Shown here piece after piece: positions 1 through 8,608 of a stretch of 64,000 bases of DNA. A program made the position numbers and the translations under genes. Numbering within the stretch: the stretch's first letter is position 1; every line of letters begins with the position of its first letter. The stretch covers positions 65,999-129,998 of the forward strand of contig JAEMSX010000001.1 in NCBI GenBank assembly GCA_016462645.1, in the 5' to 3' direction. This DNA is from Thermoleophilaceae bacterium. GTDB lineage: Bacteria; Actinomycetota; Thermoleophilia; Solirubrobacterales; JACPNS01. Under the pieces are notes generated by a model. It was not told where the DNA came from. It saw only the letters and a program-made list of their open reading frames with translations, and made no database searches.

Positions 1-1
1 G

Positions 2-361
2 CTCAACGCGCTCTGTCGCAAGTACGACAGCTCGGAAGCCGAGTTCTACTACATCAACACCTACGCGCAGGGCGAGATCCCGACCGACGAGATCGACTCG
101 ATGGCGACGAGCTATCGCGGTCTGCTGATGAAGGCAGGCGAGCTGAGGCCACCGGCGGAGTCGAAGGCCGAATTCGAGACCTACCTTGCCAGCCTGCGCT
201 CGCTCATCGTGCAGACGGGCCCGCTGAGAGCGGCGCATAAATCCGGCGACGCCGATCGAACCGATGCCCTGGACATCGCGTTCTCTGAGGAGCTGCTGAA
301 GCGGAGCAACGCAGCGCTTGCGCTCGGTGCCGAGAATTGCATCATGGACTCGGCCGACTGA
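2..361 (+). CDS. hypothetical protein, 5'-truncated by window edge
   Basis: Open frame from base 2 (LNALCRKYDSSEAEFYYINTYAQGEIPTDEIDSMATS...) to TGA at 359-361. Confidence 0.55.
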   Translation, partial: LNALCRKYDSSEAEFYYINTYAQGEIPTDEIDSMATSYRGLLMKAGELRPPAESKAEFETYLASLRSLIVQTGPLRAAHKSGDADRTDALDIAFSEELLKRSNAALALGAENCIMDSAD

Positions 362-412
362 ATTCATCCCGGTCTCCGGCGGAACTCCGCTGGTAATCTG
401 CCACCCACCCAC

Positions 413-484
413 GGCCCGATCGTCTAATGGTTAGGACGTCGGCTTTTCAAGCCGAAAACCGGGGTTCGACTCCCCGTCGGGCTA
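413..484 (+). tRNA. tRNA-Glu (anticodon TTC)
   Basis: Cloverleaf: acceptor GGCCCGA/TCGGGCT, anticodon stem TCGGC-TTTTCAA-GCCGA, T-arm CGGGG-TTCGACT-CCCCG. Confidence 0.95.
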
Positions 485-531
485 CTTCCCCGGCGACTGG
501 CGAGCAATCGCTCAAGTTGCCGCAGAACAAG

Positions 532-565
532 AAAAGGCGCCCTCCCAGGGGGCGCCTTTTCTCTA
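532..565 (+). terminator. Rho-independent terminator downstream of tRNA-Glu
   Basis: Perfect 11-bp stem AAAAGGCGCCC/GGGCGCCTTTT ending in a T run. Confidence 0.8.
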
Positions 566-668
566 CTGCAATGTGACTCGGGGGGAGTCGCGCGGGCTGC
601 TCGGAAACCGCGCGTCCGATGTCTGAAATACGAATTCAAGTTCGCGCGCGCCGGGCCTGCGCGCGTAC

Positions 669-1295
669 TCACTGTGCGAGAGAACTTGCAGGCGCGACGA
701 TGCGCCAGACAGCCTCGGTCAGCCCTTCGGCCGCGCGGCGGGCCTGGGCGTCGGTGGCGTCACGGCCGACCATCTGATGCAACGCGCGCTCGCCGGTCCA
801 GGCGATGATCTCGGCGAGCGTCAGGACCATCGGTTCGTCGAGCTCGGGGCGACGCTCACGCAGAGCAGGCGCCATCGAATCGGCGATCGCGTGGATGATC
901 GCCTGCCAGGTCTCATGCGAATCAGCGTCGTATTCGGCCATCTCGATCAGGCTTGAGAGCACGCCGGCGTGGCTGCGCCAGAGCGCTACCAGTTGATCAA
1001 CAGTCTGCGCAAGCTCGTCGCGACCGGCTTGCGGGTGCTCGAAGAACGACTCGGTGGCGGCCCGGAACGCGAACAGCTCGGTCTCGCCGAGTCGCTGCAC
1101 GAGCGCCCGCTTGTCGGCGAAGTGCAGATAGAACGTCGCGCGCGAGACGCCCGACGCCTCGACGATTCGATTGACACTCAGCCCCGCGAGCGAGGCGCCC
1201 GCGTCGAGCAGTTCGATCGTTCCGTCGAGGATGCGCTGCTCGGTCTCGGCCCGGCGAAGTCGACGATCCACTTTGGCTACAGACACCTCAGTCAT
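669..1295 (-). CDS. TetR family transcriptional regulator
   Basis: N-terminal HTH (RILDGTIELLDAG...LSVNRIVEASGVSRATFYLHFADKRALV); start overlaps the P450 stop. Confidence 0.9.
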   Translation of the reverse strand: MTEVSVAKVDRRLRRAETEQRILDGTIELLDAGASLAGLSVNRIVEASGVSRATFYLHFADKRALVQRLGETELFAFRAATESFFEHPQAGRDELAQTVDQLVALWRSHAGVLSSLIEMAEYDADSHETWQAIIHAIADSMAPALRERRPELDEPMVLTLAEIIAWTGERALHQMVGRDATDAQARRAAEGLTEAVWRIVAPASSLAQ

Positions 1296-2533
1296 CAGGA
1301 CTCAGGAGTAAAGCGCACCGGGATCAACTTGTGCTGGTTCAGGAACAGCGACTGCGCGCGCACGGGTTCTCCGGCGAGTTCCATGTCGGGGAAGCGACGC
1401 AGCGTCTCCTCAAGCATCACCTTCAGCTCCAGTCGCGCGAGCGCGGCTCCGAGGCAGAAGTGCCGCCCGCCGGCGCCGAAGGCCTGGTGCTGCACACGCG
1501 GGCGCGTCACGTCGAACACCTCGGGGTTCTCGTAGACGGTCTCGTCGCGGTTGCCCGAGATGTACCAGAGCGCGAGCTTGTCGCCCTCCTTGATCAGCTG
1601 ACCGTGCATCTCGATGTCGCGCGTCGCGGTGCGGCGCATGTAGCTGAAGGCCGGGAAGCAGCGCAGACACTCTTCGACCGCGTCCTCAATGCGCGAGGGG
1701 TCATCGATCAGCATCTGGCGCTGGTCCGGGTGCTCCATCAGCGCGAGCATGCTCTGGCCGTAGACGGCGCGCGTGCTGTCGTTCCCGGCAGCCATCAACA
1801 GACCGAACGTCGCCACAAGCTCCGCATCCGTGAGTTGATCGCCGTCCACTTCGGCCTGAGCGAGCGCGGTGGTCAGGTCATCGGTCGGGTTCGTGCGGGC
1901 CTCGGCGATCTTCGGCAGCACGTACTCAAACGCCTGGGCGATGACCGCGGTCACCCCTTCAAAATCCGGGCGGTAGTCCGGGTCTTCATAGCCGAGGATG
2001 ATGTTCGACCAGTCGACCAGCTGCGCATCGTCCTCCTCGGGCGTGCCGAGCAGCGAACCGATCACGCGCGCCGTGATGTGGGCGCCGACGTCCTTCACGA
2101 GATCGCACTCGCCGCGCTTGGCGACGCCGTCGAGGGCGTGATTGGTGATCGCCCGGATGACCTCGGTGTGGGCGGCGATGCGCCTCGGCGTGAAGGCCTG
2201 CTGAAAGAGCGCCTTCATGCGGTCGTGCTTGGGCGGATCCATCGCGATCGGCTGCATGCGCATCAGATCGAGCGGCACGCCGATGTCGTCGAGCAGCATG
2301 ATGCCGCCGCGCTCCGAAGAGAAAGTCGAGTAGTCCATGCTGATCGTCTTCAGGTCCTCGTGGCGGACGATCGACCAGAAGCCGGGCTCGCTCGGGAACT
2401 GGGAGATCGGGCTGAAGTGCAAAGGGCGCTCGGCGCGCAGCTGGGCGAAGACTTCGTACGGGGGATCGTCGCGCCAGAGCGCGTGGTCGGACAGATCGAT
2501 CGCTTCGAGTTCTTGCAAGGTGGCTGAGTTCAT
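1295..2533 (-). CDS. cytochrome P450
   Basis: Heme-Cys motif FGAGGRHFCLGAALARLE, I-helix AAGNDSTR, ExxR-type ECLRCFP; start chosen at ATG 2533 (ORF table gives 2542). Confidence 0.93.
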   Translation of the reverse strand: MNSATLQELEAIDLSDHALWRDDPPYEVFAQLRAERPLHFSPISQFPSEPGFWSIVRHEDLKTISMDYSTFSSERGGIMLLDDIGVPLDLMRMQPIAMDPPKHDRMKALFQQAFTPRRIAAHTEVIRAITNHALDGVAKRGECDLVKDVGAHITARVIGSLLGTPEEDDAQLVDWSNIILGYEDPDYRPDFEGVTAVIAQAFEYVLPKIAEARTNPTDDLTTALAQAEVDGDQLTDAELVATFGLLMAAGNDSTRAVYGQSMLALMEHPDQRQMLIDDPSRIEDAVEECLRCFPAFSYMRRTATRDIEMHGQLIKEGDKLALWYISGNRDETVYENPEVFDVTRPRVQHQAFGAGGRHFCLGAALARLELKVMLEETLRRFPDMELAGEPVRAQSLFLNQHKLIPVRFTPES

Positions 2534-2540
2534 GCGGACC

Positions 2541-2572
2541 ACTATACAGATAGATAGACAGTCTGTCTATCT
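2541..2572 (-). promoter_or_regulatory. sigma70-like promoter with embedded 21-bp palindromic operator for P450-tetR
   Basis: Perfect palindrome AGATAGACAG-T-CTGTCTATCT (2552-2572); minus-strand -35 TAGACA (2569-2564), 17-bp spacer, -10 TATAGT (2546-2541). Confidence 0.7.
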
Positions 2573-2587
2573 AATTGTCAGCTCCTT

Positions 2588-2632
2588 CAGAAAAAGAACG
2601 GGGCACCACCGCCTGCATGACGATGGTGCCCC
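2588..2632 (-). terminator. terminator of the MmpL gene
   Basis: GGGGCACCA...TGGTGCCCC stem (2600-2632) followed on the minus strand by TTCTTTTTC. Confidence 0.7.
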
Positions 2633-2676
2633 GCCCGGCCCGAGGAGGCCGCTTGTGTTTTCCCTACGCGACTGCC

Positions 2677-4977
2677 TTAGACAGTTGCGCCCTGTGCCTC
2701 GGAACCACGGGGCGCGGTCGGCGCGGTCGGCGCGGTCGGCGATGCCTCCCCCTTCACCTGCGGGAGCCACTCGAGCCAGCTCGGCAGGTACCAGTTGCGA
2801 TCACCCAGCAGCTTCATCGTGGCCGGCAGCAGCACTGCGCGGATGATCGTCGCGTCGATCAGGATCGCGGCGGAAAGGCCGACACCCATCTGCTTCATGG
2901 GCAGGAAGGTCAGCGAACCGAAGATCGCGAACACGGCGACCATCACGACCGCCGCGCTGGTCACAACGCCGGCCGTTGACCTGATGCCGAAGCGCACCGC
3001 GTCGTCGCTGCTCATGCCGCCGTCGTAGGCCTCCTTGATCCGCGAGAGGATGAACACGTGGTAGTCCATCGACAGGCCGAACAGGATCACGAACAGGAAC
3101 ATCGGCAGGAACGGAGCGATCGAGCCGTTGGGTTCAAAGCCGATCAACTCGTGGCCCCAACCGTTCTGGAACACCAGCACCAGCACGCCGTAGGCGGCGG
3201 CGACTGACAGCAGGTTGAGGATGATCGCCTTGATCGGAACGACGATCGATCGGAACGTGATCAGCAGCAACAGGAACGCCAGGCTGAGCACGAAGCCGAA
3301 GATCAGCGGAGCGCGGTCCTTCAGGTTGTCGCTGAAGTCAACCGACGACGCCGCGCCGCCGGTCGTGCTGACGGTCGCTCCGGGCACGGTCTCCAGCGTC
3401 TCCGGGATCACTTCGCCGCGGAGCTGACGGGTCTCGCGGATCGCCGTGTCCATGTCCGAGCCGCCGACCAGCGGGACCTCAAACCGGACGACCTTGCCGT
3501 CTTCGCTGTAGGTGACTTCCTCCGGCGCGGCGAAGCCCTTCGTGTTGGCAACGCGCATGCTGAACTCCGCGATCGCGGCCTTCGAAGCGGCTGAGTGCAC
3601 ATCAGCGTTCTCGTACACGACGGTCGCAGTCTCGGTCTTCGCCGGGAAGGCCTTGTCCATCTTGTCGTAGGCCTGGATCGTCGCGAGATTCGCCGGCAGA
3701 TCATTCGCGCTCATGTCCTGCGTCTTCATGTTCAACGCAGGCAGCGCGATCGCGACGAGCACGGCGGTGGCGAGCACAGCCGAGGCCAGCGGGCGCTTGA
3801 GCACCACGTCCACGATCCATGACCAGGCTCCGCCGACCTCGCGCTGCCCGGCGCGGCGCTCGCGGCGCTTGGCGATGAACGGGATGCGGCCGCGGTTGAG
3901 CTTGTCGCCGAGCGCGCTGAGCAGCGCCGGCAGGACGGTCAGCGAACCGACCATCGCGATCGCCACGACGATCATCGTTCCGATGCCGAACGAGATGAAC
4001 GTCTTGTCGCCCGAGAGCAACATGCCGGCCATCGCGGTGAGCACGGTGATGCCGCTGATCAGCACGGCGCGACCGGAAGTCGCCGCAGCCGCCTCGATCG
4101 CGGCGATGTCACCGCGGCCGGCCGCGCGCTCCTCGCGCTCGCGCTTGATGTAGAACAGCGAGTAGTCAACGCCCACCGCCATTCCGATCAGGATGATCAC
4201 CTCGGCGACTGACTCGTCCATCGGCGTCAGGTGACTGGGGATCGCGACCAGGCCGATCGTTGCCATCACGGCGGTGATCGCGAGCAGCACGGGGATTCCC
4301 GCGGCGACCAGCGCACCGAACGCGAAGAACAGGATGAACAGCGTGATCGGGAGCGACATGTTGCGCGCCTTGGCGAGGTCCTTGGAGAAGAGCCCTTCGA
4401 TCTCCTTCTCGACCGTCGCGTCGCCGACCTCGTAGACCGTCACCTGCGGATTGGCGGCAGCGGCGGACTTGACCTGCTTGACGATCGGGTCGATCTTGTC
4501 GGTCGCGTCTTCGAGCTTGCCGGAGATGTCAAAGGTCAGCCGCGCAGTGTGACCGTCCTCGGACACGAAGCCCGCGGGTCCGGCACGTGAGAACTGCGAC
4601 TGGAGGTTGACGACGTTGGGCGCGCCTTCGAGGTTGTCGACGATCGCCTTGACGGCGTTGTCGAACTGCGGGTCGCCGACCGTGTACTTCTCGCTCTGCA
4701 CCACGACGACCTCGTTGGCCGGCGCGGGCTTGTAGTGCTTGTGCAATGCCGCTTCGGCGGTTGCGCTTTCACCGGTGTAGTTCTGCCAGTCCTCGAGATT
4801 CTTCTGGCCGACAGATCCACCGATCATGAATGCGACGACGACGAAGGCGAACCATCCGACGATCGCCGTCTTCTTGTGCGTTGCGCTCCAGCGCCCGGCG
4901 CGTGCCGCGATATTGCGGTCGTTTGCCGGGTCGCCGACGTACTTCTCTTTGACTTTCTTGTTTCGCTTGAGTTGCAT
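2677..4977 (-). CDS. MMPL/RND family transporter
   Basis: Two blocks of TM helices with SMDYHVFILSRIKE and GMAVGVDYSLFYIKREREE motifs; ATG 4977 preceded by GAGGAGG on the minus strand. Confidence 0.88.
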   Translation of the reverse strand: MQLKRNKKVKEKYVGDPANDRNIAARAGRWSATHKKTAIVGWFAFVVVAFMIGGSVGQKNLEDWQNYTGESATAEAALHKHYKPAPANEVVVVQSEKYTVGDPQFDNAVKAIVDNLEGAPNVVNLQSQFSRAGPAGFVSEDGHTARLTFDISGKLEDATDKIDPIVKQVKSAAAANPQVTVYEVGDATVEKEIEGLFSKDLAKARNMSLPITLFILFFAFGALVAAGIPVLLAITAVMATIGLVAIPSHLTPMDESVAEVIILIGMAVGVDYSLFYIKREREERAAGRGDIAAIEAAAATSGRAVLISGITVLTAMAGMLLSGDKTFISFGIGTMIVVAIAMVGSLTVLPALLSALGDKLNRGRIPFIAKRRERRAGQREVGGAWSWIVDVVLKRPLASAVLATAVLVAIALPALNMKTQDMSANDLPANLATIQAYDKMDKAFPAKTETATVVYENADVHSAASKAAIAEFSMRVANTKGFAAPEEVTYSEDGKVVRFEVPLVGGSDMDTAIRETRQLRGEVIPETLETVPGATVSTTGGAASSVDFSDNLKDRAPLIFGFVLSLAFLLLLITFRSIVVPIKAIILNLLSVAAAYGVLVLVFQNGWGHELIGFEPNGSIAPFLPMFLFVILFGLSMDYHVFILSRIKEAYDGGMSSDDAVRFGIRSTAGVVTSAAVVMVAVFAIFGSLTFLPMKQMGVGLSAAILIDATIIRAVLLPATMKLLGDRNWYLPSWLEWLPQVKGEASPTAPTAPTAPRGSEAQGATV

Positions 4978-5161
4978 TTTGAGCCTCCTCGGGAACGTCT
5001 TGATTGGATGGATCAAGTCTTCACGCGGAGGCCTTCCATTCCAATCCGGCCTGCCGGGAACTTGGGGGGCAGCCTGCGCGAGTCCTGACGGTGGGGCTGC
5101 CCGCGACCGGGGTGGGGTTATCCGCACCCTTTTTGCTCGCGCAAGCGGTCAGAATGAGGCC

Positions 5162-5530
5162 GTGAGCAAGGACGTGAAAAAAGTTCTGGTCGTGGACGAC
5201 CACCCCGCTTTTCGCGCGAGCGCCAGGCGGCTGCTGGAATCAGAGGGCTATGCCGTGGTCGGCGAGGCCGGTGACGGCGCGGGCGCGCTCACCGCTGTAC
5301 GCGAACTCGTGCCGGATCTCGTGCTGCTGGATGTGCAGTTGCCCGACATCGACGGGTTCGAGATCGCCGAGCGCATCAACGCGTCGGCCAACGACCACGG
5401 ACCGGGGATCGTGCTGGTCTCAAGCCGCGACCGCACTGACTTCGGCCCACTGCTCGATGGCGCTGCGGTGCTCGGTTTCATCAGCAAAGCCGAGCTCACC
5501 GGCGAGGCGCTTTCGGAGCTGCTCAGGTGA
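5162..5530 (+). CDS. stand-alone response regulator receiver domain protein
   Basis: KKVLVVDDHPAFRASARRLLESEGYAVVGEA...VLLDVQLPDIDGFEIA; GTG start inferred; no output domain before the stop. Confidence 0.8.
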   Translation: MSKDVKKVLVVDDHPAFRASARRLLESEGYAVVGEAGDGAGALTAVRELVPDLVLLDVQLPDIDGFEIAERINASANDHGPGIVLVSSRDRTDFGPLLDGAAVLGFISKAELTGEALSELLR

Positions 5531-7290
5531 AGTCACTGCGCTTTGCGCTCATCTTCATCGGCGCGGTCGGCGTCGTGGTCGGCCTCCTGATGCTGACCGT
5601 GATCTTCTCCAGCGAACGCGAGGAGGTCCCGGTGATCGACGCGTTCCTCACGCTGGTCCCTTCCTGGTCGTTCATCGGCACCGGTCTTTTCGCCTGGTGG
5701 CGCAGGCCGAACAACCGCACCGGCATGTTGATGGTGCTGGTCGGATTCACCTGGCTGCTTGTCCCGCTCCAGCTCTCGGACTCACCCGCGCTGTTCGGCG
5801 TGTCGATGTTCACTTCGAACATCTCGTGGGTGATGCTCGCGTACCTGCTGCTCGCCTTCCCCGCCGGCCGACTCGAGTCTCCCTGGCACCGCTGGCTGAT
5901 GCTCGGCTTCGTCCTCGACGCGGTGGTGCTGGTCGCGCTGACCGGCGTGTTCAGCGGACCCGAACTCGAGACCTGGGACTGTTCGGACTGCCCGAAGAAT
6001 CCGGTCTCGATCTGGGAGTCCCCCGATCTCGCGCGGCTCTTCGACTCGATGGCGGCGATCGGCGGAGTGATTCTTCTGGTGATCCTCGTCGTCGTGCTCG
6101 TACGCCGATACCGCTCGCTCGGCAGCGTCAACCGTTCGGCGATCAGGCCGGTGCTCTCGGTCGGTGCTTTGACTGTTCTGCTGATCGGTGTGCTCATCAG
6201 CACCCAGGCGCTCGACCTCTCCGACACGATCACCCAGGTGGTCTTCGTCATCACGGTCGGCCTGATCAGCGCGATCCCGTTCGCGTTTCTGGTCGGCCTG
6301 CTGCGCAGCAGATTCTCGGCAGCCGGTGCCGTCAGTGAGCTGATCTCGACGTTGGGCGACACGAAGACCCAGGAGTTGGACATCCGCGGCGCACTCGCCG
6401 AAGCCCTCAGCGACGAATCGCTCGAGTTCCTCTACTGGCTCCCCGATCGCGAGCAGTTCGTCGACGGCACCGGGCGCGTCGCAGAGCTTCCGGAGAAGGG
6501 AAGCGGCCGCAGCTGGACCCCGGCAGAGCACGACGGCGAGTTGATCGCCGCGATCACCTACGACGACTCACTCGGCGACGACCGTCAGCAGATCAAGGCG
6601 ACCGGGTCCGCGGCAGCGCTCGCGCTGCGCAACCAACGACTCGAGGCCGAGCTGCGCGCGAACGTCGAGGAGCTGCGCGCCTCGCGCACCCGGATCGTGC
6701 AGACCTCCGACCGCGCGCGCCGCGAACTTGAACGCAATCTTCACGACGGCGCTCAACAGCACCTCGTTTCGATGGCGCTGACGCTGCGCATGGCGCAGAG
6801 CAAGATCGATGAAGACCCGGACGCGGCCAAGGAACTGCTGGGCCAGGCGTCCGCGGATCTCGCCGAGGCGACCACCGAGCTGCGCGAACTGGCACGCGGG
6901 ATCCACCCAGCCGTTCTCACCGACCGCGGCCTCGGAGCGGCGCTCGGCGCGCTCGCAACGCGCTCATCCGTGCCGGTCGAGCTCGGCGAAGTGCCTGAGG
7001 ACCGCCTCCCGCCGCCGGTCGAGTCGGCCGCCTACTTCGTGGTCGCCGAAGCCCTGACCAACGTCGCGCGCTATTCCCAGGCGACGCGGGCAGACGTCAG
7101 CGTGCAGATGGAGAACGGCCACGCACTGATCGAAGTCAAGGACAACGGCGTCGGCGGCGCGGACATCAACGGCGGCACAGGCCTGCGTGGTCTGCAGGAC
7201 CGCGTCGCCGCACTCGACGGGACGCTCACGATCACAAGCATCTCGAACGTCGGCACAACGATCAGGGCGGAGCTTCCATGCGTGCAGTGA
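5527..7290 (+). CDS. membrane sensor histidine kinase (HisKA_3/DesK-NarX type)
   Basis: N-terminal TM segments; RRELERNLHDGAQQHLVSMAL and ATPase block IEVKDNGVGGADINGGTGLRGLQDRV; ATGA overlap with the upstream receiver. Confidence 0.9.
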   Translation: MKSLRFALIFIGAVGVVVGLLMLTVIFSSEREEVPVIDAFLTLVPSWSFIGTGLFAWWRRPNNRTGMLMVLVGFTWLLVPLQLSDSPALFGVSMFTSNISWVMLAYLLLAFPAGRLESPWHRWLMLGFVLDAVVLVALTGVFSGPELETWDCSDCPKNPVSIWESPDLARLFDSMAAIGGVILLVILVVVLVRRYRSLGSVNRSAIRPVLSVGALTVLLIGVLISTQALDLSDTITQVVFVITVGLISAIPFAFLVGLLRSRFSAAGAVSELISTLGDTKTQELDIRGALAEALSDESLEFLYWLPDREQFVDGTGRVAELPEKGSGRSWTPAEHDGELIAAITYDDSLGDDRQQIKATGSAAALALRNQRLEAELRANVEELRASRTRIVQTSDRARRELERNLHDGAQQHLVSMALTLRMAQSKIDEDPDAAKELLGQASADLAEATTELRELARGIHPAVLTDRGLGAALGALATRSSVPVELGEVPEDRLPPPVESAAYFVVAEALTNVARYSQATRADVSVQMENGHALIEVKDNGVGGADINGGTGLRGLQDRVAALDGTLTITSISNVGTTIRAELPCVQ

Positions 7291-7922
7291 TTGCAGAAGA
7301 TTCAGTGCTGCTGCGCGAGGGCATTGCCCGTCTGCTCGCCGACGGCGGGATCGAAGTCGTCGGCCAGTCCGGCGACGGCGAGGACCTGCTGCGCAAGGTG
7401 CGCGCACACAAACCCGACATCGCGATCGTCGACATCCGCATGCCACCGACCAACACCGACGAGGGCCTGGTCGCAGCGAAGACGATTCGCGCTGAGAATC
7501 CTGAGGTCAGCGTGCTCGTGCTCTCCCAGTACATCGAGGAGTCGTACGCGCTTGATCTTCTGGCCGACAACGCTGAGGGCGTCGGCTACCTGCTGAAGGA
7601 CCGCGTCTCCGACCTCGACAACTTCCTCGACGCAGTCCGCCGCGTCGCAGGCGGCGGCTCCGCGCTCGACCCGGAGGTCGTCTCGCACATGCTCGGGCGC
7701 CGGCGCGTTGATGACCCGCTCGACGCGCTCTCCGAGCGCGAGCGCGCGGTGCTCGCGTTGATGGCCGAAGGTCGCAGCAACAAGGCGATCGCCGAAGCGC
7801 TCGTCGTGACCGGCAGCACCGTCGAGAAGCATGTGACGAACATCTTCGACAAGCTCGACCTCGACGCCACGCCGGTCGATCACCGCCGCGTGCTCGCGGT
7901 GCTGAAGTACCTCGAGAACTAG
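7278..7922 (+). CDS. NarL/FixJ family response regulator
   Basis: Receiver MRAVIAEDSVLLREGIARLL plus LuxR HTH LSERERAVLALMAEGRSNKAIAEALVVTGSTVEKHVTNIFDKL. Confidence 0.92.
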   Translation: MRAVIAEDSVLLREGIARLLADGGIEVVGQSGDGEDLLRKVRAHKPDIAIVDIRMPPTNTDEGLVAAKTIRAENPEVSVLVLSQYIEESYALDLLADNAEGVGYLLKDRVSDLDNFLDAVRRVAGGGSALDPEVVSHMLGRRRVDDPLDALSERERAVLALMAEGRSNKAIAEALVVTGSTVEKHVTNIFDKLDLDATPVDHRRVLAVLKYLEN

Positions 7923-8608
7923 CGGGCCTGCATGTAGTTGATCACGGCGAGCACGCGCCGGTGATCGTCGCTGGACTGCGCAAGATCGAGCTTGTCGAAG
8001 ATCTTGCTGATGTGCTTCTCGATCGCACCCTCGGTGACGAACAGCTCCGCGGCGATCGCCTTGTTGCTGCGGCCCTGCGCCATCAGCTCCAGCACTTCGC
8101 GCTCGCGGTCGGTCAACTCGGCGAACGGTCCGTCGACGGCGCGGGCGGGCGACATCAACTGACTGACCGCCTCGGGATCGAGCGCCATGCCGCCGGCGGC
8201 GACCCGCTTGACCGCGTCGACGAAGTCGGCGACGTTGGCAACGCGGTCCTTCAGCAGGTAGCCCACACCGCCGTCGCCGTCGGCGAGCAGCTCCGATGCG
8301 TAGGTCTGCTCGACGTACTGCGAGAGGATCAGGACCGGCAGGCCCTTCCAGCGATTGCGGGCTTCGATCGCTGCGCGCACGCCCTCGTCGTTGAAAGTCG
8401 GCGGCAGGCGCACGTCGCAGATCGCCACGTCGGGTCGCTCGGCCTCGAGCGCCGCGAGAAAGTCATCGGGGGTGTCGACCGCGGCGATCACCTTGCAGCC
8501 GTTGTCCTCGAGCATGCGCGTCAGGCCGTCGCGCAGGAGCGCGAGGTCCTCAACGATCGTCACGCGCAGGGGGTCGCTGTGTTGATCGCTCACCGGAAGC
8601 TCAGCCAT
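7919..8608 (-). CDS. NarL/FixJ family response regulator
   Basis: Receiver plus LuxR HTH LTDREREVLELMAQGRSNKAIAAELFVTEGAIEKHISKIFDKL. Confidence 0.92.
   Translation of the reverse strand: MAELPVSDQHSDPLRVTIVEDLALLRDGLTRMLEDNGCKVIAAVDTPDDFLAALEAERPDVAICDVRLPPTFNDEGVRAAIEARNRWKGLPVLILSQYVEQTYASELLADGDGGVGYLLKDRVANVADFVDAVKRVAAGGMALDPEAVSQLMSPARAVDGPFAELTDREREVLELMAQGRSNKAIAAELFVTEGAIEKHISKIFDKLDLAQSSDDHRRVLAVINYMQAR

Noticed and set aside
424-672. 82-aa minus-strand ORF '...SSPTGSRTPVFGLKSRRPNH'
   Set aside because: Its end is antisense translation of tRNA-Glu; no coding support
1331-2527. 398-aa plus-strand ORF
   Set aside because: Antisense to a clear P450 gene; Arg/His/Val-rich composition typical of shadow ORFs in high-GC DNA
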